Part shown: piece after piece, positions 1 through 6,562 of the stretch
How positions within the stretch are numbered: position 1 is the stretch's first letter
Layout: the number at the start of each line of letters is the position of its first letter
DNA from: F1-20-MAGs119 sp040401695
GTDB taxonomy: Bacteria > Actinomycetota > Acidimicrobiia > Acidimicrobiales > Ilumatobacteraceae
Direction of reading: 5' to 3'
NCBI GenBank assembly: GCA_040401695.1
Contig: JBBANY010000026.1
Coordinates: 1 to 27,554 of the forward strand
Length of the DNA: 27,554 bases
Program-made: the position numbers and the translations under genes
Notes under the pieces: generated by a model
Databases searched by the model: none
Told to the model about the DNA's origin: nothing
The model's input: the letters and a program-made list of their open reading frames with translations, nothing else

Positions 1-178
1 GTCCGCCCGAACCCCAACCGCGGGCAACGGGCATTTCGCGCGACCCGAACGGCACCTGATACCCGGGCGTGGCGACGGCCTGGAGAAGCGCCCTTCTAAT
101 TTCGCGCTTCGACTCCTCGTCGAGAAGGGCGAACGGGGTTGTCTGTGGAGGGCCCGCAAGTTCGGCAATCGATGTCAC
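1..178 (-). CDS. phnJ: PhnJ, carbon-phosphorus lyase catalytic subunit (partial, N-terminal 59 residues)
   Basis: PhnJ is the radical-SAM iron-sulfur subunit that cleaves the C-P bond of ribose-phosphonate 5-phosphate in the cytoplasmic C-P lyase complex. Only the N-terminus is in the window; the gene runs off the left edge, so the Cys residues of the cluster cannot be seen. The visible part carries the family hallmarks FALLDEESKREIRRALL and the segment GYQVPFGSREMP followed by GWGSGG, which are highly conserved in PhnJ. The start is the GTG at 176-178, whose GTGA overlaps the TGA stop of phnI by 4 nt, so translation is probably coupled. It is the fourth gene of a phnGHIJ minus-strand operon. 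Identification is strong despite the short fragment. Confidence 0.9.
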   Translation of the reverse strand, partial: MTSIAELAGPPQTTPFALLDEESKREIRRALLQAVATPGYQVPFGSREMPVARGWGSGG

Positions 179-1287
179 TGTGACACCTCGGTTGCGGCGG
201 ATGACGTCGTGGTTCGTGCACGGCGTACTGCCACCTTTCGTTCGACCATCGAACGAAAGGTGACGTAGTGGGGAAGCTTCAAGTGCTCGAGAAATCCGGC
301 CGAGTCGAGGCCGTCGGTCGTCATGAGAATCGACTGCTCGAGCGACGACTTCGAGCCGTCACGGTGGCATGCGATATCGAGATTCGCCATGGCAATCGCC
401 TTTCGTTCGTTGTGGCCAAGGCACATGCCGTAACCGACGTCGAACGACCCGCGATCTTCTTCGACACCGTCGAGGTCTTCGATCGCCTCCACCTCGGTCA
501 CGCGGAATCGACCGATCGTCACCTCGTTGCCGGTTGCCGGGTGGGTCGTCGTGAGCGGAAGGGATCCGTGGCGAACCTCGCCGAGTGTCACTTCGTGGAG
601 ATAGCCATCGGGTCCGAGAATGATGCGGTACCACTGGTTGACCAACGCACCCGTTTCGGCACGTGCCATGGTCGACAAACGTGCCGAACGCGGTGCGGGC
701 GGTTTGGCCGGCATGCGTGTGATGTCGAACGGCTCGGGATCCGTGACCATGCGACGATCGACGAGCAGACCCATGTCGCGGAGAACGTCGCTCATTCTGC
801 GCATCTCCGGCGTGGGCACGGGAGTCACGACGGCCGTCGATGTCGCCGCGCGCGACGTATCGTCGACCGTCGCGCGCGTGGTGCCTCGTGAGTCGGGTTT
901 CAGCATTCGCGCGGTGTAATCGGTGCTTCGGCCGAGAATCTGTGGACCACCCGGTTCGCGAAAAGCGGGAACAACACGTCGCTCGGGGTCGATGTCGTTG
1001 GCATCAAGCACCTGTGCAACCGCGAAGCGCGGCAACGTTGACTTGTATGCGCGCAGAAGATGCACGGCTTCGATCACGTCGCCTTCGGCCTGGCGCAGTG
1101 CCATCGCGGCAAACTCGGGTGCCCAAAGCCCTGCTTCGCCCATCACGCGATCGACGAGCAATCGAAGTCGTCCGGTGAACTGATCGACGTCGAGCGGATT
1201 GCTCGGGTCCGTGTCGCGCAGTCGTGCGACCAGATCCTCTGCACTTTTGATGGCGCTCAATCCGCCGCGTGCGGCTGCGTATCCCAT
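175..1287 (-). CDS. phnI: PhnI, carbon-phosphorus lyase core subunit
   Basis: PhnI is part of the PhnGHIJ core and, with PhnG and PhnH, displaces adenine from ATP with a phosphonate to give the ribose-triphosphate intermediate. The 370-aa protein starts MGYAAARGGLSAI, like other PhnI (family members begin M-Y-V-A-V-K-G-G), and shows GEAGLWAPEFAAMALRQAEG, DVGYGMCLGHNERKA and the C-terminal GFLEHLKLPHYVTF block typical of the family. Length matches the family. I chose the ATG at 1285-1287 over an in-frame GTG at 1365 because it has an AAGGAG ribosome binding site just upstream and lies 1 nt from the phnH stop. The stop overlaps phnJ by 4 nt. Confidence 0.95.
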   Translation of the reverse strand: MGYAAARGGLSAIKSAEDLVARLRDTDPSNPLDVDQFTGRLRLLVDRVMGEAGLWAPEFAAMALRQAEGDVIEAVHLLRAYKSTLPRFAVAQVLDANDIDPERRVVPAFREPGGPQILGRSTDYTARMLKPDSRGTTRATVDDTSRAATSTAVVTPVPTPEMRRMSDVLRDMGLLVDRRMVTDPEPFDITRMPAKPPAPRSARLSTMARAETGALVNQWYRIILGPDGYLHEVTLGEVRHGSLPLTTTHPATGNEVTIGRFRVTEVEAIEDLDGVEEDRGSFDVGYGMCLGHNERKAIAMANLDIACHRDGSKSSLEQSILMTTDGLDSAGFLEHLKLPHYVTFRSMVERKVAVRRARTTTSSAATEVSQ

Positions 1288-1288
1288 G

Positions 1289-1927
1289 TCAGGCTCCTTG
1301 CAAAGAATCGATGTGGTGTGCGGCAATGCGAAGCCGTGACGTTCGGGGCACACCCACGACCGCACCGCGGCGATCGATCAGCCACGTGTCGAACCCACGA
1401 GGAGGCTGTTCGATCCGTCGTGCGAGGAAGTGTGCGAGACGATCGATCTCGGACGCCTCGGCATCGATGGCAATCCGGCGGGTACCGGGAACGCCCGGCC
1501 CGACGATGGAGAGGAATGCGTCATCGTCGCTGCTTGCGATCAAGGCACCGTCGACTGCAACGGCGATTTGACACCCGGAGTCGGGGCGCAGGTCGGTGCC
1601 ATGGCGCACGGTGTGTGGGTCGATCACCGCACCCTCGAGAACGGCGACGAACGCGGCCTCGTCGGGCGTGGTGGCGCGTCCGAATGTGGCGCGCGTCATC
1701 GCCTCGCACAGCTCGCCCGCATTCGTGCCCACGACCGAGAACGGCGTGTCGTGACTAACGAGCGCCATCAGCGGAGCGAGACACGGGGTGATGCGTGACG
1801 CGACGGTGTCAGGAAGGTGAATGACTTCCCCTGGTCGGCTGAAAGCGGCGAGGAGGCACCGGAAAATCGCCTGGGATTCGTGAACGTCGGTGATGCAGGC
1901 ACGGTAGAGATCGGTGCGGTTCGGCAT
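1289..1927 (-). CDS. phnH: PhnH, carbon-phosphorus lyase core subunit
   Basis: PhnH is a cytoplasmic core subunit of C-P lyase required for the first (PhnI-dependent) step; it has a PLP-transferase-like fold but no known PLP. The 212-aa protein has the typical N-terminus (HESQAIFRCLLAAFSRPGEV, i.e. the family pattern of F-R-x-L-L-x-A-x-S-R-P-G), then DTPFSV and the GPGVPGTRRI segment (family G-P-G-I) and a C-terminal RGFDTWLID block where PhnH proteins usually carry G-V-D-x-x-L. Length fits the family (about 190-210). It begins 3 nt after the phnG stop and ends 1 nt before the phnI start, so it is firmly within the operon. Confidence 0.92.
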   Translation of the reverse strand: MPNRTDLYRACITDVHESQAIFRCLLAAFSRPGEVIHLPDTVASRITPCLAPLMALVSHDTPFSVVGTNAGELCEAMTRATFGRATTPDEAAFVAVLEGAVIDPHTVRHGTDLRPDSGCQIAVAVDGALIASSDDDAFLSIVGPGVPGTRRIAIDAEASEIDRLAHFLARRIEQPPRGFDTWLIDRRGAVVGVPRTSRLRIAAHHIDSLQGA

Positions 1928-1930
1928 GCC

Positions 1931-2407
1931 TCAGTCCAGTTCTTCGAATTCGATCGCGGTTGACAGCACGTCGCGACGTCGTAGGTTGATCGCGTATTCG
2001 TTGACACGGTCGAGTGCCCGCAGTTCGTCGATCGTCTTCGACTTGGCGGCCTGGTCACCGTCGTTACCGGCGAGCCAACCGTCGAGTACCGCAGCGGCCA
2101 CTGCTGCTTCGGCGTTCGCCCCGACGCGCATGGCCCAGCCGAGAGAATCTTCGACCATCACCTCGGCGATCGTCACCAGCGCGTCGGCGAGAATGAAGCG
2201 TTCGCGACAAATCGGTTCGCGCACCTGCAACTGAACGGTTCCGATCTGGGGTTCACGAAGCGGTCGTGGCGTGGGCAGAGTGTTCGACCACAGCAAATCA
2301 TCGACGATGTCGATCAGCGTGTGATCATCGCAACGAGCCACCAGTTCACTGAGGTACTCGCGGTTCAACGATTGGCCCGCCGGTGGGGAGTTGTCGGCAA
2401 GTGACAC
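1931..2407 (-). CDS. phnG: PhnG, carbon-phosphorus lyase core subunit
   Basis: PhnG is a small cytoplasmic subunit of the PhnG2H2I2J2 complex. The 158-aa protein keeps the family pattern: TVQLQVREPICRERFILADA (in PhnG, an R-G-R-x-x-G-x-x-F-x-x-G-E-type stretch), then VTIAEVMVEDSLGWAMRVG and an Ala-rich helix ending LDGWLAG. Sequence similarity to family consensus is weaker than for phnH, phnI and phnJ, so the identification leans also on its place as first gene of phnGHIJ. The start is the GTG at 2405-2407; no Shine-Dalgarno sequence is present, but a TAACTT box lies exactly 6 nt upstream, which suggests a leaderless mRNA. Confidence 0.88.
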   Translation of the reverse strand: MSLADNSPPAGQSLNREYLSELVARCDDHTLIDIVDDLLWSNTLPTPRPLREPQIGTVQLQVREPICRERFILADALVTIAEVMVEDSLGWAMRVGANAEAAVAAAVLDGWLAGNDGDQAAKSKTIDELRALDRVNEYAINLRRRDVLSTAIEFEELD

Positions 2408-2413
2408 GCTGCG

Positions 2414-2419
2414 AAGTTA
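2414..2419 (-). promoter_or_regulatory. Putative leaderless promoter (-10 box) of phnGHIJ
   Basis: On the minus strand TAACTT is followed by 6 nt and then the GTG start of phnG, so transcription would begin at the start codon. No convincing -35 hexamer is seen 17 nt upstream. The box overlaps one copy of the 10-bp direct repeat described next, which would place an activator or repressor directly on the promoter. Confidence 0.45.
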
Positions 2420-2451
2420 CGTGTGGGTGATGACACTCGTCTTACGTGTGG
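2417..2451. repeat. 10-bp direct repeat TTACGTGTGG x2 in the phn divergent promoter region
   Basis: TTACGTGTGG occurs at 2417-2426 and again, identical, at 2442-2451, 25 bp start to start. The two copies span the putative -10 and -35 region of phnG. Direct repeats are the usual binding-site form of OmpR/PhoB-type response regulators (PhoP, RegX3), but the spacing and sequence are not a textbook Pho box, so the link to phosphate control is inference. Confidence 0.5.
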
Positions 2452-2481
2452 AAACTCCTGCGTTGATCACAGATGTACGTT

Positions 2482-2510
2482 TCGTGAACTCGTCACGACA
2501 TCACTTGATG
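2482..2510. promoter_or_regulatory. Two abutting palindromes between the divergent phn units
   Basis: TCGTGA-ACTCG-TCACGA (2482-2498) is a perfect 6-bp inverted repeat with a 5-bp spacer. It is followed without a gap by CATCA-CT-TGATG (2499-2510), a perfect 5-bp inverted repeat. The pair lies about 75 bp upstream of the phnG start and about 100 bp upstream of the propeller gene. A dimeric regulator (GntR/PhnF-like or other) could bind here. The known mycobacterial PhnF site is not recognisable. Confidence 0.4.
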
Positions 2511-2594
2511 CGACTCGTTCAAGATGAGGGAAGTTTTCGCGCATCGTTGGCATGGATGTCATCTGACGGACAGAAGTTCGTCAAGTCGTTTGTT

Positions 2595-2600
2595 TATGGT
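2595..2600 (+). promoter_or_regulatory. Putative -10 box of the propeller-phnDCE operon
   Basis: TATGGT ends 8 nt before the ATG at 2609, and no Shine-Dalgarno sequence precedes that ATG. This fits a leaderless or near-leaderless transcript, slightly off the 6-nt spacing seen at other genes here. Confidence 0.35.
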
Positions 2601-2608
2601 GCGCAGCC

Positions 2609-4600
2609 ATGAAACGAAAAAAGCACCTCTCCATGTTGTTGCTGGCGACCGCTCTCGGGTCGTCGTCGGCCCTTGCCGTTGTTGGTTCATCGAGCTCGGT
2701 TTCGGCCGATGTTGCAACGACCGCTGGCTTGCGGTTCCTCGGTCGGTGGACCAGCGGAAGTGGCCTCGGCGGTGCAGAGATTTCTGCCTACGACCCGGCG
2801 TCACAGCGTTTGTTCGTGACGAACGGCAAGACCAATCAGATCGACATCGTCGACATCAGCCGTCCGGAGCGAGTGAAGAAGGTTCGTTCGATCGATCTGG
2901 CGGCAAAGGGCGCCACGGGTGTGCAAAGCGTCGCGACGAAGAACGGGCTTGTCGCAATCGCCGCGGCCGTGGGTGGCAACAACCAGGCAAACGGCAAGGT
3001 GTTCATCACCGACACCAACGGAAAGTTGATGAAGGGTGTACAGGACGGCCTCGAAGTCGGTGCTCTTCCCGACCATGTGTCGTTCTCGCCCTCGGGTCGC
3101 TACATCCTCACGGCAAACGAGGGCGAGCCCTCGTCGTACTGCAAGGCAGCCGACGGAACACTGCCCCAGACGACCGACCCCTACGGTTCGGTTTCGATCA
3201 TCGACGTTGGTGGCGTGAAGCCCAAGCCGGCAGTGACGATCAACTTCGAGTCGTTCAACGATCGTGCAACGTCGCTGGTGTTCCAGGGTGGCCGCGTGTT
3301 CGGCCCCGGAGCCAGCCTTGCTCAGGATCTCGAGCCCGAGTACCTCACGGTTTCCGACGACGAGAAGTTTGCCTTCGTGACTCTCCAGGAGAACAACGCG
3401 ATCGCGACCATCAATCTCGAGACGCAGTCTGTGGTCTCGATCAACGGCCTTGGCTACAAGAAGCACGCCGATGCGGGCAAGGGTCTTGACGGCATCAACG
3501 ACGGCACCGTTGCGGTTGCCACACAAAACGTGCAGGGTATGTACCTGCCCGATGCCGTGGCAACGCTGACCGCCGACGACGGCACGACGTATCTCGTGAC
3601 TGCCAACGAAGGCGATGCACGCAGCTACCCGTGTTTGTTGGGCGGAACCGACACCACGAAGGCCCAGGACGAAGAGGCGAAGTTGTCGAGTGTCGCCGAC
3701 TCGGCGGACGCTGCGATCTCGGCACAGGCAAAGTTGACGAAGGATCTCGGTGTCACGCAATTCGCTCCGGCGACTCCGCGTTCGGCAACGGTGACCAGTT
3801 CGACCAAGGTGAAGGTCGCCTACGCGTACGGTTCGCGCTCGATCTCAATCTGGAGGCCCGTGACCGACGTCGAAGGTGTTGACGCGATGACCCAGGTGTG
3901 GGACTCGGGCGACCAGTTCGAACAACTTGCTGCCACGCGTCGCCCGGCGTACTTCAACGCTGATTGGGACACCACGTCGGGGGCAATCAAGAAAGTCGAT
4001 GCACGTTCGGCGAAAAAGGGTCCCGAGCCCGAGGCCGTGACCGTCGGCAAGGCCTACGGCAAGACGTGGATCGCCGCGGGTCTGGAACGCGACGGTGGAG
4101 TGGTGCTGTTCGATGCATCGACACCGACGGCCCCGGTGTTCGTCGACTACATCAACACGTCGGAGCCCGCGGGCAACCTCGTAACCGGCGCGAACCCGGG
4201 TGACGTGTCGCCCGAGGGACTTCTCTTCGTCGGTGAAGACGAAAGCCCCACCGGCAGCGCACTCGTGATCGCCTCGTTCGAACTTTCGGGAACCGTCGCC
4301 ATCTACGAGATCCCGCGCATGACTCCGTCGCAACCGCGTGGAGTGAAGGTGACGAGTGCCGACGGCAAGGTACGTGTTTCGTTCCGCAAGCCCGCGCAGC
4401 CCGGTTGGGCCGGCGACATGTCATACACGCTGAAGTGCACCTCTGACAAGGGCACGCTGAGCGCGAAGGGCAAGACGACGAAGATCGCCGCCTCGGTGCC
4501 GTCGTCGCTGCGTGGAGCCAAGGCCGAGTGTGTCGTGACGTCGAAGTCGACGCTCGGCAAGGGACTCGCCGCAGATCCGATTGCCGTCACATTGAAGTGA
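2609..4600 (+). CDS. Secreted choice-of-anchor I family beta-propeller protein with C-terminal FnIII-like domain
   Basis: This 663-aa protein has a clear signal peptide (MKRKKH, then a hydrophobic core; likely cut after SVSA, residue 33). The body shows the motifs of the choice-of-anchor I family: ANEGEPSSYC (about 168), DLEPEYLTV (about 240), TANEGDARSYPC (about 331), KGPEPEAVTV (about 470) and SPEGLLFV (about 533). In the family these sit on loops of a beta-propeller-like fold. Residues about 575-663 resemble a fibronectin type III domain with two Cys. No LPXTG or membrane anchor follows, so it is probably secreted or cell-associated. Some relatives carry database names such as alkaline phosphatase or mesenchyme-specific glycoprotein, but no activity is established to my knowledge. 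It lies only 34 nt upstream of phnD, so it is probably co-transcribed with phnDCE, which suggests a role in obtaining phosphonates or phosphate esters outside the cell (inference). Confidence 0.85.
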   Translation: MKRKKHLSMLLLATALGSSSALAVVGSSSSVSADVATTAGLRFLGRWTSGSGLGGAEISAYDPASQRLFVTNGKTNQIDIVDISRPERVKKVRSIDLAAKGATGVQSVATKNGLVAIAAAVGGNNQANGKVFITDTNGKLMKGVQDGLEVGALPDHVSFSPSGRYILTANEGEPSSYCKAADGTLPQTTDPYGSVSIIDVGGVKPKPAVTINFESFNDRATSLVFQGGRVFGPGASLAQDLEPEYLTVSDDEKFAFVTLQENNAIATINLETQSVVSINGLGYKKHADAGKGLDGINDGTVAVATQNVQGMYLPDAVATLTADDGTTYLVTANEGDARSYPCLLGGTDTTKAQDEEAKLSSVADSADAAISAQAKLTKDLGVTQFAPATPRSATVTSSTKVKVAYAYGSRSISIWRPVTDVEGVDAMTQVWDSGDQFEQLAATRRPAYFNADWDTTSGAIKKVDARSAKKGPEPEAVTVGKAYGKTWIAAGLERDGGVVLFDASTPTAPVFVDYINTSEPAGNLVTGANPGDVSPEGLLFVGEDESPTGSALVIASFELSGTVAIYEIPRMTPSQPRGVKVTSADGKVRVSFRKPAQPGWAGDMSYTLKCTSDKGTLSAKGKTTKIAASVPSSLRGAKAECVVTSKSTLGKGLAADPIAVTLK

Positions 4601-4634
4601 ACCCCCAACAACAACAATCAAAGGAGATGAAAAA

Positions 4635-5741
4635 GTGAAGAAAAGCCTCAAGCTCAAAGTGGCCGCGGTTGCGGCCCTCGGATTGATGGCACTCGGTGCG
4701 GGTATTGCACCCGCGTCAGCCAGCAGCAGTGCACCCAAAAACGGCGCGCCATGCACCAAGGCCCAATACGGCAAGGTTGTGAAGGCGGCAGGCAAGTCGT
4801 TCCAGTGCACCTACACGGCCAAGACGAAGAAGTACACCTGGGTGATGCTGAACACCACGGCCACGACCGTGGCGCCGATCGACCTGGCGAAGCTCGACAA
4901 GAAGGGTTGGCCGTCGAAGTTCGTCATCGGTGGTGTGCCCGCCGAGAACGTTTCGGCAATGCAGACCAAGTGGCAGGGAATGGTCAAGTTGTTCCAGGAC
5001 GAACTTGGTATCCCGGTCGAGTTCTATGCAGGAACGTCGTATGCCGGCGTCATCGAAGCATCGATTGCCAACAAGGTCGACATGGTGGCCTGGGGCGCAA
5101 TGTCCTACATCGTGTCCAAGCTGAACGGCGCGAAAATCGAACCGCTCGGCATTTCCAAGTACCTCGACGGATCGACCTCGTACACTTCGAAGTTGTACGT
5201 GAAGACCGGCAGCACGATCGCGGGAATCAAGGACCTGAAGGGCAAGAAGGTCTGTTTCGTGACCCAGACGTCGACGTCGGGTGGTCTCATTCCGACCGAG
5301 GGCGTGTTGAATGCGGGCCTCACCGAAAAGGACATCACGCAGAACTTCACCGGTGGTCACGACAAGTCGCTGCTCGGTTTGTCGACGAACCAGTGTGAGG
5401 CTGCATTCGCGTGCTGTGTCGTCATCGGCTCGGGCACGCTCGCTGCCCTGAAGGCGGCGGACTACAAGCAGATTTGGGAGTCGGGTCCGATTCCGAACGG
5501 TCCGATGTCGATTCGTAGCACCCTTCCGAAGTCGCTGAAGGCCGCGATCAAGAACATCCTTCTCACGAAGGCGAACAAGGAGTACTTCGTCTCGAAGGGT
5601 TACAACGGGTGCACCGACCTCGCCAGCTGTGTCGTGATCGAAGACAAGAACGTGAACAACTTCATCGAGGTCAAGGACTCGTTCTACGACTACATCCGCG
5701 GCGTGTGCGAGGCGACGAAGAGCTCGTCGTGCAAGGCCTGA
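4635..5741 (+). CDS. phnD: PhnD-like phosphonate/phosphite ABC transporter substrate-binding protein with extra N-terminal Cys-pair module
   Basis: Extracytoplasmic binding protein of 368 aa. The signal peptide (MKKSLKLK..., cut near ASA-SSS) is followed by a module at about 36-72 with two Cys 18 residues apart (PCTKAQYGK...FQCTY) and a closing YTWV. That module resembles small Cys-pair modules I associate with secreted actinobacterial proteins and is not part of ordinary PhnD. The PhnD domain (about 90-345) shows VDMVAWGAMSYIVSK (family F-G-P-x-S-Y region), LKGKKVCFVTQTSTSGG, GHDKSLLGL and GPIPNGPMSIRSTLP. Ten Cys are present, and the stretch CEAAFACC replaces the usual V-D-A-A-x-x-D/S-type segment that contributes to the ligand pocket, so ligand preference may differ. 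An AAAGGAG site at 4620-4626 supports the GTG start at 4635. Phosphite or another reduced-P ligand cannot be excluded. Confidence 0.88.
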   Translation: MKKSLKLKVAAVAALGLMALGAGIAPASASSSAPKNGAPCTKAQYGKVVKAAGKSFQCTYTAKTKKYTWVMLNTTATTVAPIDLAKLDKKGWPSKFVIGGVPAENVSAMQTKWQGMVKLFQDELGIPVEFYAGTSYAGVIEASIANKVDMVAWGAMSYIVSKLNGAKIEPLGISKYLDGSTSYTSKLYVKTGSTIAGIKDLKGKKVCFVTQTSTSGGLIPTEGVLNAGLTEKDITQNFTGGHDKSLLGLSTNQCEAAFACCVVIGSGTLAALKAADYKQIWESGPIPNGPMSIRSTLPKSLKAAIKNILLTKANKEYFVSKGYNGCTDLASCVVIEDKNVNNFIEVKDSFYDYIRGVCEATKSSSCKA

Positions 5742-5749
5742 CGAACGAC

Positions 5750-6562
5750 ATGACGTCACACGGTGGGTTCGAGGGGGATGCGGTCGTTTCGGTCGCATCC
5801 CTCTCGAAGAAGTTTCCGAACGGCACCCTGGCGGTCGACAACGTCTCGTTCGACGTGCCAGCCGGCCAGGTGCTTGGTCTCCTCGGACTGTCGGGATCGG
5901 GCAAGTCGACCCTGATGCGCCTCATCAACGGTCTTCACCAGCCGACGTCGGGCCATGTCTCGGTGTTGGGGGCGGTCATCGACGAATGCAGTCCCTCCGA
6001 ACTGCGTGATGCCCGCCGCAACATCGGCTTCGTGTTCCAGCAATTCGGCCTCGTGGGGCGCATGACCTGCATCGAGAACGTCCTTGTTGGTTCACTCGGT
6101 CGTCTGCGCGGTCCGCGCCTTGGTGTTCGCATGTATCCGAAGGCTCTGCGCGTGAAAGCCCTCGAGCGCCTCGAGCGCGTGGGGTTGTTGGCGCAGGCAT
6201 TCCAGCGCGCCGACACCCTGTCCGGCGGCCAAATGCAACGTGTGGCAATCGCGCGCAGCCTGATGCAAGAGCCGAAGGTTCTTCTTGCCGACGAGCCGGT
6301 TGCTTCGCTCGACCCGGAATCATCAATTCAGGTGCTCGACCTCATTTCGCAGATTGCCCGCGAAGACGGGATGACCGTCATCTGCAGTCTTCACCAGGTC
6401 GAACTTGCGGTCGGACGTACCGACCGTTTGATCGGCCTTCGGGACGGTCGGGTGGTGCTCGACAGGTTGACGGCGGGCACAGATCAGGAGTCGGTCATGT
6501 CCTTGTACCGGCGCAGCGGGACGGCCGAAGCAGAAGAAGCACGCGTAGCACAGCTCACATGA
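5750..6562 (+). CDS. phnC: PhnC, phosphonate ABC transporter ATP-binding subunit
   Basis: Cytoplasmic ATPase of 270 aa that powers phosphonate uptake with PhnE. It shows Walker A GLSGSGKST, the Q-loop VFQQFGLV followed by GRMTCIENVLVGSLG (diagnostic of PhnC), the signature LSGGQMQRVAIARSL, Walker B VLLADEPVASLD and the switch His in CSLHQVELA. The ATG at 5750 is preferred; it lies 8 nt after the phnD stop. An in-frame GTG at 5729 inside phnD would add 7 residues. There is no strong ribosome binding site, so translation is probably coupled to phnD. The stop overlaps the phnE start in an ATGA. Confidence 0.95.
   Translation: MTSHGGFEGDAVVSVASLSKKFPNGTLAVDNVSFDVPAGQVLGLLGLSGSGKSTLMRLINGLHQPTSGHVSVLGAVIDECSPSELRDARRNIGFVFQQFGLVGRMTCIENVLVGSLGRLRGPRLGVRMYPKALRVKALERLERVGLLAQAFQRADTLSGGQMQRVAIARSLMQEPKVLLADEPVASLDPESSIQVLDLISQIAREDGMTVICSLHQVELAVGRTDRLIGLRDGRVVLDRLTAGTDQESVMSLYRRSGTAEAEEARVAQLT

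Noticed and set aside
268..891. 207-codon plus-strand frame opposite phnI
   Set aside because: Shadow of phnI, which is firmly identified; the product has no recognisable domain.
2408..2608. A classic Streptomyces-type Pho box (GTTCACC direct repeats)
   Set aside because: Only partial matches are seen (GTTCACG on the minus strand, GTTCAAG on the plus); no tandem 11-bp repeat could be aligned.
2801..3760. 319-codon open frame on the minus strand inside the propeller gene, and similar long antisense frames at 4716-5798 and 11364-12632
   Set aside because: They mirror well-supported genes codon for codon, show Arg/His/Val-rich shadow composition typical of GC-rich DNA, and match no family.
4627..4638. 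Mini-ORF ATG-AAA-AAG-TGA overlapping the phnD GTG start
   Set aside because: Its ATG directly abuts the AAAGGAG site with no spacing, so it is unlikely to be used; the GTG has the proper 8-nt spacing.
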